From contig JBBDSP010000007.1 in the NCBI GenBank assembly GCA_040904925.1, forward strand, positions 88,009 through 152,008: a stretch of 64,000 nt of DNA, read 5' to 3'. The DNA is from Gracilimonas sp040904925. GTDB lineage: Bacteria; Bacteroidota; Rhodothermia; Balneolales; Balneolaceae. The position numbers and the translations under genes are program-made. The notes beneath the pieces were generated by a model, which worked only from the letters and a program-made list of their open reading frames with translations, was not told where the DNA came from and made no database searches. This document shows, piece by piece, positions 9,188 to 18,524 of the stretch. Every line of letters begins with the position of its first letter. The stretch's first letter is position 1.

Positions 9188-10648
9188 ATGAGTCCAAAAC
9201 GATTTAAACGAAGATCATTCTTAATAGCAGGATTATTTGTATTGGTACAAAGTATCGGTGTTGCACAGAATGAACCGGACATCTTAATTCCCGGCGCCGA
9301 ATTAACGCTTGAAAATGCTATACAGGTTGCGGTGGCTAATAATCCACAAGTTAACCGGGCGATCTTGTCGGTTCAGGATGCCGACGAACTTGTTGATATA
9401 GCCTACAGTGAAGTATATCCGAATATATCTTCATCGATCAATTATACCAGAAATTTTGAAGTACCTGTTCAGTTTGTTCCGGGCGAATTCTTTGGTGGCC
9501 AGCCAGGCACTTTTATTCCGGTAGAGTTCGGAACCGATAATAACTGGCAGGGAGGATTTACGGTTCAGCAAAATATTTTTAGGGGAGAGGTTTTTGTAGG
9601 GCTTTCAACATCGACGATTTACAAAGCAGTGCAGCAAGAAAATTTACGTGCAGTTACCCAGCAGATCATAACCCAAACTAGAGTCGCCTATTACCAGGTA
9701 TTGGTGGCAGAAGAACAGCTTCGTCTTCAGGAAACACAGATCAGGCGAATTGAAGAAAATCTTAGAGAAAATAAATCAAGACAGCGTGCAGGACTTGTGG
9801 ATGATTATGCGGTTCTACAACTCGAAGTTCAGTTAAGTAATCAGCGCCCTCAGCTTGTAGAGGCTCGCTATGCGGTGGATGAAGCCTATAGAAATTTGAA
9901 AGTAACATTAGGATTACCACTCGAATTGGATTTCGAAGTGAAAGGTAATTTAAATGCGTTTGATATTCTTGCAGATGAAATTGACTCTGAAGAAAATGCG
10001 GGGATTAAAGAGGTAGATCAAATGAATCCATTTACGTTCGAAAAACCGAATGAGCAATGGGCTTCAATGATCGATGATCGCGGAGATGTTCGCGTTTTGG
10101 ATGCTCGGTTAAACTTAAATGAAAAAGAAATACAGGCAGTGAAAAGCCGATTTCTTCCCACTGTGACCGCTTCCTATAATTTGCAGTGGAGTGCAGCGCA
10201 ATCAGGGGCTCCGGTATTCTTTGAAAACAGCTCACGTTTCCAAACGCTTGGCCTCAATGTAAGCCTGCCGTTGTTCGAAGGTTTTAAGAGGATGTCTGAT
10301 GTACAGCGTGCTCAGATTGCCCGGAAAGATATTGAGGTACAGCAGCGAGCGGCAAAACTGGCCGCAGAAAATGAAATTGCTTCTGCGGCAGAACAACTGA
10401 ATAAATCTTTTGAAACTGCTTCAGCCCGAAAACAAGCTTTGGAGCAGGCAGAGGAAGGTTATCAGCGTGCAACAAGAAGGCTGGAAAACGGGATCGGCTC
10501 ACAAATAGAAGTAACTGAGGCCGAAGTACAGGTACGTCAGGCTGAGGTAAACTACGCCTTGATGGTATTCGAATATTTAAGTGCAAAAGCTGAGTACGAT
10601 CTGGCTACCGGCCGGGTTCCTTTTGTAGATATAACAACGGAAGAATGA
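9188..10648 (+). CDS. TolC-family outer-membrane efflux protein
   Basis: A 486-residue secreted protein with a signal peptide ending near GVAQ. Two OEP repeats follow: one with LTLENAIQVAVANNPQVN at the start and the long helices around residues 140-230, the second around 300-470 with LNLNEKEIQAVKSRFLPTV and the closing helix AEVQVRQAEVNYALMVFEYL. It should form the trimeric outer-membrane and periplasmic tunnel of a tripartite pump with the next two genes. Its stop overlaps a possible upstream ATG of the MFP gene, so they form an operon. Confidence 0.93.
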   Translation: MSPKRFKRRSFLIAGLFVLVQSIGVAQNEPDILIPGAELTLENAIQVAVANNPQVNRAILSVQDADELVDIAYSEVYPNISSSINYTRNFEVPVQFVPGEFFGGQPGTFIPVEFGTDNNWQGGFTVQQNIFRGEVFVGLSTSTIYKAVQQENLRAVTQQIITQTRVAYYQVLVAEEQLRLQETQIRRIEENLRENKSRQRAGLVDDYAVLQLEVQLSNQRPQLVEARYAVDEAYRNLKVTLGLPLELDFEVKGNLNAFDILADEIDSEENAGIKEVDQMNPFTFEKPNEQWASMIDDRGDVRVLDARLNLNEKEIQAVKSRFLPTVTASYNLQWSAAQSGAPVFFENSSRFQTLGLNVSLPLFEGFKRMSDVQRAQIARKDIEVQQRAAKLAAENEIASAAEQLNKSFETASARKQALEQAEEGYQRATRRLENGIGSQIEVTEAEVQVRQAEVNYALMVFEYLSAKAEYDLATGRVPFVDITTEE

Positions 10649-10680
10649 TCTTTAATAAGAATGATAATAACTCATTGATA

Positions 10681-11766
10681 ATGAAAAAATTTAATCTGGT
10701 AGTATTAATAATTGCAATGATTTCCATAGTTGCTTGTTCAGGTAACGAATCAACAGAGAATGGCGGTGATGAGCCGGTTGGGAAATCGGTAAATGTCGAA
10801 ACCCGTGTTTTAGAGCCTTCAACATTCAGAAGCTGGCTTCGGGTAGTGGGCAATGTTGAAACTAAAAATGACATCATGATCTCAGCTGAGGTTAGCGGGC
10901 GTGTGGTTGAACAGGTGGTAGATGAGGGTGAAAGAGTCCGGAAAGGGCAAACCATACTGCGCATTAATGATGATAAACTTCAGCAAGAAAAAGCTCGTCT
11001 TGAAGCAGCAACTGAACAAGCACGTGAAAACTATGAGCGACTTCAGCGTATTTATGAGGAAGATGGAATTGGTTCTGAGATCGAGGTATTGAATGCCAAA
11101 TTTAGTTATCAGCAAAGCAATTCTGCCCTGCAATCCGTTAAAGTTGATATTGAAAATGCAATGATCAAAGCTCCTTTTGATGGTTTGGTTGATTCATATT
11201 TGCTGGAAGAAGGTGAGATGGCAAGTCCGGGAATGCAGGTGGTGCGCTTGATCGGAACAGACACGTACATCGTTTCAGCCGGTGTCCCCGCGCGCTATGC
11301 CGATGTAGTAGAAACAGGAGATGAGGTAGAGATCTGGTTTGATTCCCAAGCCCCGGATACACTTGACGGAACCATTTCGTATGTCGGAAACAGTATTGAT
11401 CCGCAGAACCGGACTTTCAGAATTGAAGTGCTGCTTCTCGAACAAAGCAGAAGTTACAAGGTCGATATGATCGCCAATCTTCGGCTGGTAACACTGACGG
11501 AAGAAAGTGTCGTGATCGTAAGTGAGGAATACATTTATAAAGAAGAAAACGATTTCATAGTGTATGTAAAGTCTGAAAATGAGGAGGGCAATCCAATTGG
11601 AGAGAGACAGGTCGTTCAGCTTGGGCCGTCTTTTAAGTCTGATGTTATTATCAGGTCGGGATTAGATTTTGGGGATGAATTGATAACCACGGGCTCAGCT
11701 TTCCTGAATGACGGAGCCTTATTGAACATCGTAGAATCAAACAACAGCGACCTCGCTTCACAATAA
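10681..11766 (+). CDS. RND efflux membrane-fusion protein (lipoprotein)
   Basis: Periplasmic adaptor of about 361 residues. From the ATG at 10681 the protein begins MKKFNLVVLIIAMISIVACSG, a lipoprotein signal with Cys in the lipobox. An in-frame ATG at 10645, overlapping the tolC stop, would add 12 polar residues and is less likely. The lipoyl-like halves are visible: ISAEVSGRVVEQVVDEGERV before a short helical hairpin (residues about 90-145), and IKAPFDGLVDSYLLEEGEM after it. The beta-barrel domain follows with VSAGVPARYAD. It links the RND transporter to the TolC-like channel. Confidence 0.92.
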   Translation: MKKFNLVVLIIAMISIVACSGNESTENGGDEPVGKSVNVETRVLEPSTFRSWLRVVGNVETKNDIMISAEVSGRVVEQVVDEGERVRKGQTILRINDDKLQQEKARLEAATEQARENYERLQRIYEEDGIGSEIEVLNAKFSYQQSNSALQSVKVDIENAMIKAPFDGLVDSYLLEEGEMASPGMQVVRLIGTDTYIVSAGVPARYADVVETGDEVEIWFDSQAPDTLDGTISYVGNSIDPQNRTFRIEVLLLEQSRSYKVDMIANLRLVTLTEESVVIVSEEYIYKEENDFIVYVKSENEEGNPIGERQVVQLGPSFKSDVIIRSGLDFGDELITTGSAFLNDGALLNIVESNNSDLASQ

Positions 11767-11803
11767 AGAATTTTTAAAAAGACAGATTCCGGAGAATCAG
11801 AAT

Positions 11804-14800
11804 ATGAGTACGGAGAATAGTAAAAACGGAACCTTTAGTGATGGAAAAGTCGCAAAAGATCCTTCAGATCGGAAGGAATTTTGGCTGTCGAGTTTTTCCA
11901 TTGACAACCGAATCAGTGTATTGGTACTAGTAGCACTTATTGCGGTGATGGGAATTGTGTCTTACATCACTATCCCCAAAGAGTCTTTCCCAAATATTAC
12001 AGTGCCCAATATTTTTGTGGTGACGATCTACCCGGGAGTGTCGCCGGAAGATATGGAAAGCCTGGTGACCCGAAAGCTCGAGGATGAACTGAGTAACATC
12101 AGCGATGTAAAAACCATGACATCGACTTCCTCAGAAGGCTATTCTAATATCAACCTAGAATTTAATACCGGTATTGATATTGATGAAGCACTTCAGAAAG
12201 TGCGGGAAAAAGTAGACCTGGCTAAGCCTGAACTGCCTGAAGATGCTGAAGATCCAACCATTCAGGAAGTAAATCTTTCTGAATTTCCGATCATGCAGAT
12301 CAATCTTTCGGGAGATTACAATCTGGATATTCTGAAAGAACTGGCCGAAGATCTTCAGGAAGATATTGAAGCCGTGCCTTCTGTATTGGGTGTAGATCTG
12401 ACCGGCGGATTAGAGCGCGAAGTTCAGGTAGATGTGGATCTGCCAAAGCTGAAGTATTACAATATGAGTTTTGGTGATATCATTTTGGCGATTCAGGAAG
12501 AAAATGTGACTGTTCCCGGTGGAGACATTACGGTGGGTTCTAAGAATTTTCTGCTTCGGGTTCCCGGTCAGTATCAGACCACAGCTCCTATCGAAGACAT
12601 TGTGATAAAAGCTGAAAATGATAAGCCGGTTTACATACGTGATCTGGCTACCGTTACTTTTGGGTATAAAGAGAGGGAAACCTATTCCACCCTCGATAAC
12701 TCACCGGTGATCACGCTTGGGGTAAAGAAACGAAGCGGGGAGAATATTCTGGAAACTTCCGCTCAGGTGAAGTCGATTCTTGAAGAAACCCTGCCAAGCC
12801 TTCCTCCAAGTACGGTGTATAAGATCACCAATGATCAGAGCATCGATATCAGAAATATGGTTACCAACCTTGAGAATAACATCATATCGGGATTGATCCT
12901 TGTGGTAGGTGTGCTCTTATTCTTCCTTGGAGTGAGAAATGCCTCCTTTGTTGGGGTAGCGATTCCATTGTCCATGTTCCTGTCTTTCATTGTACTCAGC
13001 GCTTTGGGAATTACGATGAATATGATCGTTCTTTTTTCCCTCATACTGGCACTTGGCATGCTGGTGGATAATGCCATTGTGGTGGTGGAAAATATCTATA
13101 GGTACCTGGAGGAGGGCTATGATAATTTTGAAGCTGCGAAAAAAGGTACGGGTGAAGTTGCACTGCCCATTATAACGGGTACGGCTACAACCCTTGCGGC
13201 TTTTGCCCCGATGATATTCTGGCCCGGAATTGTGGGCGAATTCATGGGTTATCTTCCGATAACGCTTATTATAACCTTAAGTAGTTCTCTCTTTGTCGGC
13301 TTAGTTATTAATCCTGTTATATGTGCGTTATTTATGCGGGTTGATACGGAGCAGGGCAAAGCTGTAATGACCGATCAGGGAAAAAAGATCTTGTACGGAT
13401 TTACAGCAGTCTTTGCTTTGATCCTGTTGGCATCGAGCTTTGTAAGCTGGAGCATGCTGATCATTTTAACTATGCTTTTCTGGCTCACCAACAAATATGT
13501 TCTAAATCCTGTAGGAACCTGGTGGCAAAAAGAAGGACTAAATAAAGTGCTTCAAAAATACGAAGACACTTTGGAGTGGGCACTGAATCATCGTTTAACC
13601 ACGATAGGAATTTCTGTAGGTGTTTTGGCTTCCAGTATCGTAGTTTTGGTTGCATTTTTCCCCGGGTCAGAATTTTTCCCTGAAGATATCCCTCCAAGGG
13701 ATGTGTATGTACAGGTAGAAACCCCGGTCGGCTCCGATGTTGAGTTCACTAAAAGCGTCATTGACAAAGTTGCCGCTCGCGTAGAAGAGATGCCTTACAA
13801 TGTAGATTATAACACGATACTGGCAACATCCGGCGCGGCAATAACAAGTGATCCATCCGGAATGGGCGGTGGTAATTCCACACACCTGGGAACGGTGGCG
13901 ATCAACTTCAAAGATTATGAAGAACGTGAGAGGGATATTTTTGAGGCTATGGAATATATGCGAAATGACTTGGCTGGCTTTGTCGCTGGAGCTAAGATCA
14001 CTGTTGAAAAACCTCAGGATGGCCCTCCTACCGGACCTCCGATCAATTTGGAAATTTCAGGTCCAGAAATGGATCTTTTAACAAGAATCTCCAATGAAGT
14101 CTTGAGGAAATTAGAAGCGGATTCCATCTATGTTAAAATGGATGGCTTAGAATCCGATCTTCCCGAATCTCGCCCGGAAGTTAAGGTTGAGGTAGATCGC
14201 GAAAAAGCGGCGTTGTTTGATCTGAATACTAATGCGGTTGGGATGACGGTTCGACAGGCTATTAACGGCGTGGAGGCTTCTAAATTCAGAGACGGAAAAG
14301 AGGAGTATGATATCATTGTTCGTCTTTCTGATGAGTACCGTAACGATCTGAGTACGCTGGCTGACCTGACTATTTTCCATGAAGGCGTCCAGGTGCCACT
14401 TTCTGAAGTAGCGCGATGGGAAGTAAGTGATGGCTTTGGTGGAATAAAGCATAAGGAATTGGAAAGGGTGATAACCATCAGTGCAGATGTCCGATCCGGC
14501 TATCAATCCAATGCAGTACTGGCGGAAGCTCAGGAGCTATTAGCTGACTATCTTGATCAAATGCCGGGAGGATACTCGCACGAGTGGACCGGGCAGCAGC
14601 AAGATCAGCAGGAGTCATTTGAATTCTTAGGAAAGGCATTCCTGATAGCTTTATTCCTGATTGCTTTTATTTTAGTGTCCCAGTTTAACTCGGTGGCCAA
14701 ACCGCTGATCATTTTAAGTTCTGTAATTATGTCAACAGCCGGGGTATTCTATGGATTGGTCACATTCCAGATGGCCCTTGGATTGATGGCTATTCTGGGG

Positions 14801-15295
14801 ATAATCTCGCTTGCCGGAGTAGTTGTTAACAATGCCATTGTATTAATAGACTATGTTGATATCCTTAGAAGCCGGGATAAGTTAGATCTTAGAAGTGCCC
14901 TGATTGAAGGAGGTAAAGTTCGTTTTCGCCCGGTAATTCTAACAGCTATTACTACTACGCTTGGGCTTGTACCTCTTGCCATCGGTTTTAATTTCGACTT
15001 CATCGTTCTTGTTTCAAGTCCGCTCGAATTTTTCACAAATATGAGTGAGTATATTTTTTGGGGAGGAGAACAGGCCGCATGGTGGGGGCCAATGGCAATC
15101 GCTGTAATTGTTGGGTTGATATTTGCAACGGCGTTGACTCTGATCCTGGTTCCCGTGTTATACAGTGTGATCGAGCGAGCCAGAAGAAAACTAAATGTAG
15201 TTTTATTTGGCACCACTGAGCCCGGTATTATCAAAGATCAAAGTGAGCTGAACGGGGAATCAAGATCTAAGGTACCGGAGCCTGCTGCTGGCTAA
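11804..15295 (+). CDS. RND efflux transporter, AcrB/MMPL hydrophobe/amphiphile type
   Basis: Inner-membrane proton-driven exporter of 1163 residues. It shows the twofold RND plan: TM1 near residues 40-60, a large porter domain, TM2-6 near 350-510, an inserted pair of helices near 525-570, a second porter domain, and TM8-12 near 945-1130. TM4 holds LGMLVDNAIVVVENI with the conserved Asp needed for proton relay, and the second half has GVVVNNAIVLIDYVD. About 35 polar residues trail the last helix. The N-terminal KESFPNITVP segment fits the heavy-metal/multidrug efflux subfamily common in Bacteroidota. A strong terminator follows. The substrate is unknown. Confidence 0.94.
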   Translation: MSTENSKNGTFSDGKVAKDPSDRKEFWLSSFSIDNRISVLVLVALIAVMGIVSYITIPKESFPNITVPNIFVVTIYPGVSPEDMESLVTRKLEDELSNISDVKTMTSTSSEGYSNINLEFNTGIDIDEALQKVREKVDLAKPELPEDAEDPTIQEVNLSEFPIMQINLSGDYNLDILKELAEDLQEDIEAVPSVLGVDLTGGLEREVQVDVDLPKLKYYNMSFGDIILAIQEENVTVPGGDITVGSKNFLLRVPGQYQTTAPIEDIVIKAENDKPVYIRDLATVTFGYKERETYSTLDNSPVITLGVKKRSGENILETSAQVKSILEETLPSLPPSTVYKITNDQSIDIRNMVTNLENNIISGLILVVGVLLFFLGVRNASFVGVAIPLSMFLSFIVLSALGITMNMIVLFSLILALGMLVDNAIVVVENIYRYLEEGYDNFEAAKKGTGEVALPIITGTATTLAAFAPMIFWPGIVGEFMGYLPITLIITLSSSLFVGLVINPVICALFMRVDTEQGKAVMTDQGKKILYGFTAVFALILLASSFVSWSMLIILTMLFWLTNKYVLNPVGTWWQKEGLNKVLQKYEDTLEWALNHRLTTIGISVGVLASSIVVLVAFFPGSEFFPEDIPPRDVYVQVETPVGSDVEFTKSVIDKVAARVEEMPYNVDYNTILATSGAAITSDPSGMGGGNSTHLGTVAINFKDYEERERDIFEAMEYMRNDLAGFVAGAKITVEKPQDGPPTGPPINLEISGPEMDLLTRISNEVLRKLEADSIYVKMDGLESDLPESRPEVKVEVDREKAALFDLNTNAVGMTVRQAINGVEASKFRDGKEEYDIIVRLSDEYRNDLSTLADLTIFHEGVQVPLSEVARWEVSDGFGGIKHKELERVITISADVRSGYQSNAVLAEAQELLADYLDQMPGGYSHEWTGQQQDQQESFEFLGKAFLIALFLIAFILVSQFNSVAKPLIILSSVIMSTAGVFYGLVTFQMALGLMAILGIISLAGVVVNNAIVLIDYVDILRSRDKLDLRSALIEGGKVRFRPVILTAITTTLGLVPLAIGFNFDFIVLVSSPLEFFTNMSEYIFWGGEQAAWWGPMAIAVIVGLIFATALTLILVPVLYSVIERARRKLNVVLFGTTEPGIIKDQSELNGESRSKVPEPAAG

Positions 15296-15320
15296 ATATT
15301 CACTAAAAGATTTAGTACTT

Positions 15321-15353
15321 AAGTCCGTACATTTGTGGTGTACGGACTTTTTT
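15321..15353 (+). terminator. Rho-independent terminator after the RND operon
   Basis: An 11-base perfect stem (AAGTCCGTACA with TGTACGGACTT) around a 7-base loop runs straight into a T tract. It lies 26 bases after the RND stop and before the DUF4293 gene, so it separates the two units. Confidence 0.9.
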
Positions 15354-15403
15354 ATATCCGAAAACTTTTATCTTCCTCAAAACACTAAAAAAGCATTAAT
15401 TCC

Positions 15404-15811
15404 GTGATACAACGAATTCAAACTGTATTTCTAATACTGGCAATTCTTCTAAACCTGGCAGTGTATTTTACTCCTATTTATGAAAAGGCCATGAACGATC
15501 CCCAGCAATGGATCGGTATTGGCATGGCAAGTTCATTACTGATAGCTATGGTACTGAATGTCGTATGTATTTTTCTATACAATAACCGCCGAAATCAAAT
15601 TGTTTGGGTTAAAAGGGCTGCTCTTATTCAGGTTATTGGGTTTGGATTTTGTGTTGGCGTTCTGTTCTCTTTAGGTGGAATAGGAACCTATCTATGGGAT
15701 GAAGCTTTAGGAACCGGCTTGGTATTTTTCGGTCTGATCTTTCAAATTCTTACCATGCGATATATCCGAAAAGATGATGAGTTGGTACGGTCGATGGATA
15801 GGATCCGGTAG
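15404..15811 (+). CDS. DUF4293 family membrane protein
   Basis: A 135-residue protein with four predicted TM helices, starting at a GTG codon (15404) that gives MIQRIQTVFLILAILLN, the usual N-terminus of the Bacteroidota-specific DUF4293 family. The central TM pair flanks a basic NNRRNQIVWVKRA loop, and the protein ends in a short charged tail. No function is known for the family. The next gene starts 6 bases later, so they likely share a transcript. Confidence 0.85.
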   Translation: MIQRIQTVFLILAILLNLAVYFTPIYEKAMNDPQQWIGIGMASSLLIAMVLNVVCIFLYNNRRNQIVWVKRAALIQVIGFGFCVGVLFSLGGIGTYLWDEALGTGLVFFGLIFQILTMRYIRKDDELVRSMDRIR

Positions 15812-15817
15812 GGTATT

Positions 15818-16735
15818 TTGGATCAGTCCTACTCAAAACTTAAGGTTTATGGGATACTCGCCGCTGGTTTGGCGACGTTTGGGATCGCTCCTGTCTTGGT
15901 TAAATTTGCCACTGATTATTCAGCCCTGCTTTTAGTAACAATTCGTACTGTAGGAGCTTTCCTGATGTTGGTCCCTATCTATTTATATCAAAAGAAAAGC
16001 AAGAAGTATGATGTAAAATCAGTTGGCCATGACAGTAAATGGATGGCGCTGGCCGGAATCGCACTTGGCTTGCATTTCACGCTATGGACAAGCTCTCTGT
16101 TTTTTACTTCCGTAGCATCTGCCTCTGTTTTAGTAACTATTCACCCCATTATGCTGATAGTTGCTGAACGGGCGCTATTTAAAATGAAATTTGCGCCAAC
16201 AGTTTGGATCGGGGTATTTGTGGCCTTTTCGGGATCTGTGCTATTGGGCTACTCCGACTTCAGCGGTGAATCAACATTTGCCAATCCGGTATTGGGTAAT
16301 GCAATGGCCTTTACTGCTGCGGCTATATTTGCAGTTTACTTTTTAATAGGAAGAAAGGTACGTCAAAATAGATCCTGGCTTGGGTATGTTTTCCCCGTCT
16401 ATGGATATGCTGCTGCCACTTGTATGGTCATTTTGCTAATTATTGAAGGCTTCCCAACCAATATTGACCCTATCGTATTTTGGATTGGAATTGCACTTGC
16501 TGTTGGCCCACAGTTAATGGGGCACGGTTCTTTGAATTATGCAGTCAAATATGTTTCTCCCACTTTACTTTCAACGCTGATCTTAACTGAACCTATTTTT
16601 GCCACCATTCTTGCATTTTTTATCATTGGAGAGTTGCCGGCAGCATTATCATTCCTGGCAATATTTATAACATTGGTCGGGGTGATGCTTACCTGGAAAA
16701 AGAAGCCAAAGCATCTGAGAACAAAAGGGGAATGA
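15818..16735 (+). CDS. EamA/DMT-family transporter
   Basis: A 305-residue inner-membrane protein with ten TM helices in two EamA repeats. It starts at a TTG codon 6 bases after the DUF4293 stop, giving MDQSYSKLKVYGILAAGLA. Conserved features include LVTIRTVGAFLMLVPI in the first repeat and LILTEPIFATILAFFIIGE in the second. A metabolite exporter is the general expectation; the substrate is not readable. It is only distantly similar to the EamA protein at 7.3-8.2 kb. Confidence 0.88.
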   Translation: MDQSYSKLKVYGILAAGLATFGIAPVLVKFATDYSALLLVTIRTVGAFLMLVPIYLYQKKSKKYDVKSVGHDSKWMALAGIALGLHFTLWTSSLFFTSVASASVLVTIHPIMLIVAERALFKMKFAPTVWIGVFVAFSGSVLLGYSDFSGESTFANPVLGNAMAFTAAAIFAVYFLIGRKVRQNRSWLGYVFPVYGYAAATCMVILLIIEGFPTNIDPIVFWIGIALAVGPQLMGHGSLNYAVKYVSPTLLSTLILTEPIFATILAFFIIGELPAALSFLAIFITLVGVMLTWKKKPKHLRTKGE

Positions 16736-16932
16736 TGGCCTCATTTATAATATTAGAGAGATCTATAACTTTATTTTAAGGTTGAATGAGGAAGAACTGG
16801 ATTTTATGAAAAACCTAAATTCATTATAAACAGTATAGTATATATCCTTATGAACCTTTTAGGTCAGTAATACGTTGAAAGGTCTGAATTAGGTTAGACA
16901 ATACTAAGTTTAGGGTAATTCATACTAAATTC

Positions 16933-16946
16933 ACGTATTATTACGT
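16933..16946. repeat. Short inverted repeat upstream of mltF-like gene
   Basis: ACGTA-TTAT-TACGT is a perfect 5-base palindrome in the 274-base AT-rich gap before the lytic transglycosylase gene. It could be a protein binding site. The rest of the gap shows no gene. Confidence 0.3.
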
Positions 16947-17009
16947 AGAGTATTTGGATTTGTAAGTTCATTATAGATTTTAAATTGATAATGAAATCAA
17001 CCGCAATAC

Positions 17010-18524
17010 ATGCTTCTTGAAAAAATAAATTTTACTGGGGCATCAAGATATTTGGTGCTAAGTGGGGTAGGCGTTCTATTGCTCTCAGGTTGTTCTGAAA
17101 CTATTCAGGAGAAACCGGAGAATGAGATCACTTTACCCGTTTCAGTTACAGAACCCGTTGAAAAAGATCTTTCAGAGATCAGGCAAAATGGCGTTCTTCG
17201 TATGATCACCAACTATAGTTCCGGTTCCTATTTTCTGTATAAAGGAATTCAGGTTGGGTTTGAATATGAACTGCTGAAAGAATTTACTAAAGAGAACGAC
17301 CTAGCCCTTGAAGTCGTAATACCCGGACCGAATGAAAGTCCCTATGACCTGTTAAATAGCGGGCGTGGAGATATTATTGCCGCTAACTACACCATCACCC
17401 CGGAAAGAAGACAGGTAGTTGAATTTACACGCCCCTATAATTTAGTTGATCAGCTTATAGTGGTTTCTGACGACCTTGGTATTAAGCCCGAAAGTATAAC
17501 TGATCTCAAAGATATTCCTGTAAGCGTAAGAAGAAACAGTTCTTATTATGTGCGGCTGCAAGAGTTACAGGATGAAGGATTTCCTGTAGAGATAAATGTG
17601 ATCCCTGAAGACATGGACACAGAATCAGTGCTGTTTCAGGTTGCCAGTGGAGAATACGATGCAACCATAGCTGACAATAATATTTATGAGGCATCAAATA
17701 AATATATGTCCGGGTTGGTGAAAGGTCCTCTGATCGCTGAAAGTGATACTATAGCATGGGCTATTCGTAAAAACGCTCCTGATCTTGAACATCAGTTGAA
17801 TCGGTTTTTATACAAACATTTTCGTTTTAATGAGGAAGGCATTCCTAAACGTTCAGCTTTTTTGAATGTGCTTCGTAAGAAATACTTTGAATCCGGAAAT
17901 CAAATTGCAGATTATTTCAGCCCGGGTTATCAGGATGGTCAGTTTGGTACTATTTCTCCCTATGATAATATGATAAAAGAAGTAGCTGAAGAATATGACT
18001 TAGACTGGGTTATCCTGACAGCTGTAGCAGCACAGGAATCTAAATTTAATCCCTCTTCAGTGAGTTGGGCAGGTGCTGTGGGTATTATGCAGGTATTGCC
18101 TCGTTTCTCAGAGATCTCGTCTGATTCCTTGTACATTCCGGAAGTTAACATCCGGGAAGGGGCTAAGATATTGGCTTCCCATTTAAAACATTATTCTTAT
18201 ATGGATTCCACGAATCAGTGGTCATTTGCATTGGCTGCTTATAATGTGGGGCAGGGTCATTTGGCTGATGCACGCCGCCTGGCTATCGATCACAATAAAG
18301 ATCCTAATGAGTGGGAAAATGTCTCGGAAGCATTGCTAAGACTGATGCAACGAAAGTACTATCAAAATGCGAGGTATGGGTTTGCACGAGGTATTGAGAC
18401 GGTGCGCTACGTTAATGAGATCATGAATAGATACAAAACCTACCAAACGGTATTAGCCTATAATCACTCTCGTACGGCCAGCGGATCAGGCAGCGGGATC
18501 TTAGGGATTAAGACGTTTAATTGA
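17010..18524 (+). CDS. mltF: MltF-like membrane-bound lytic murein transglycosylase
   Basis: A 504-residue outer-membrane lipoprotein (lipobox LLSGC near residue 28). It has the two-part plan of MltF: a solute-binding-protein type 3 domain (about 55-290, starting IRQNGVLRMITNYSS) and a C-terminal SLT domain (about 315-475). The catalytic glutamate is in AAQESKFNPSSVSWAGAVG, followed by GIMQVLP and the AAYNVGQGH motif. It should cleave peptidoglycan glycan strands to 1,6-anhydro products, with the SBP domain as a regulatory module. Its end overlaps the converging phosphatase gene by 8 bases. Confidence 0.93.
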   Translation: MLLEKINFTGASRYLVLSGVGVLLLSGCSETIQEKPENEITLPVSVTEPVEKDLSEIRQNGVLRMITNYSSGSYFLYKGIQVGFEYELLKEFTKENDLALEVVIPGPNESPYDLLNSGRGDIIAANYTITPERRQVVEFTRPYNLVDQLIVVSDDLGIKPESITDLKDIPVSVRRNSSYYVRLQELQDEGFPVEINVIPEDMDTESVLFQVASGEYDATIADNNIYEASNKYMSGLVKGPLIAESDTIAWAIRKNAPDLEHQLNRFLYKHFRFNEEGIPKRSAFLNVLRKKYFESGNQIADYFSPGYQDGQFGTISPYDNMIKEVAEEYDLDWVILTAVAAQESKFNPSSVSWAGAVGIMQVLPRFSEISSDSLYIPEVNIREGAKILASHLKHYSYMDSTNQWSFALAAYNVGQGHLADARRLAIDHNKDPNEWENVSEALLRLMQRKYYQNARYGFARGIETVRYVNEIMNRYKTYQTVLAYNHSRTASGSGSGILGIKTFN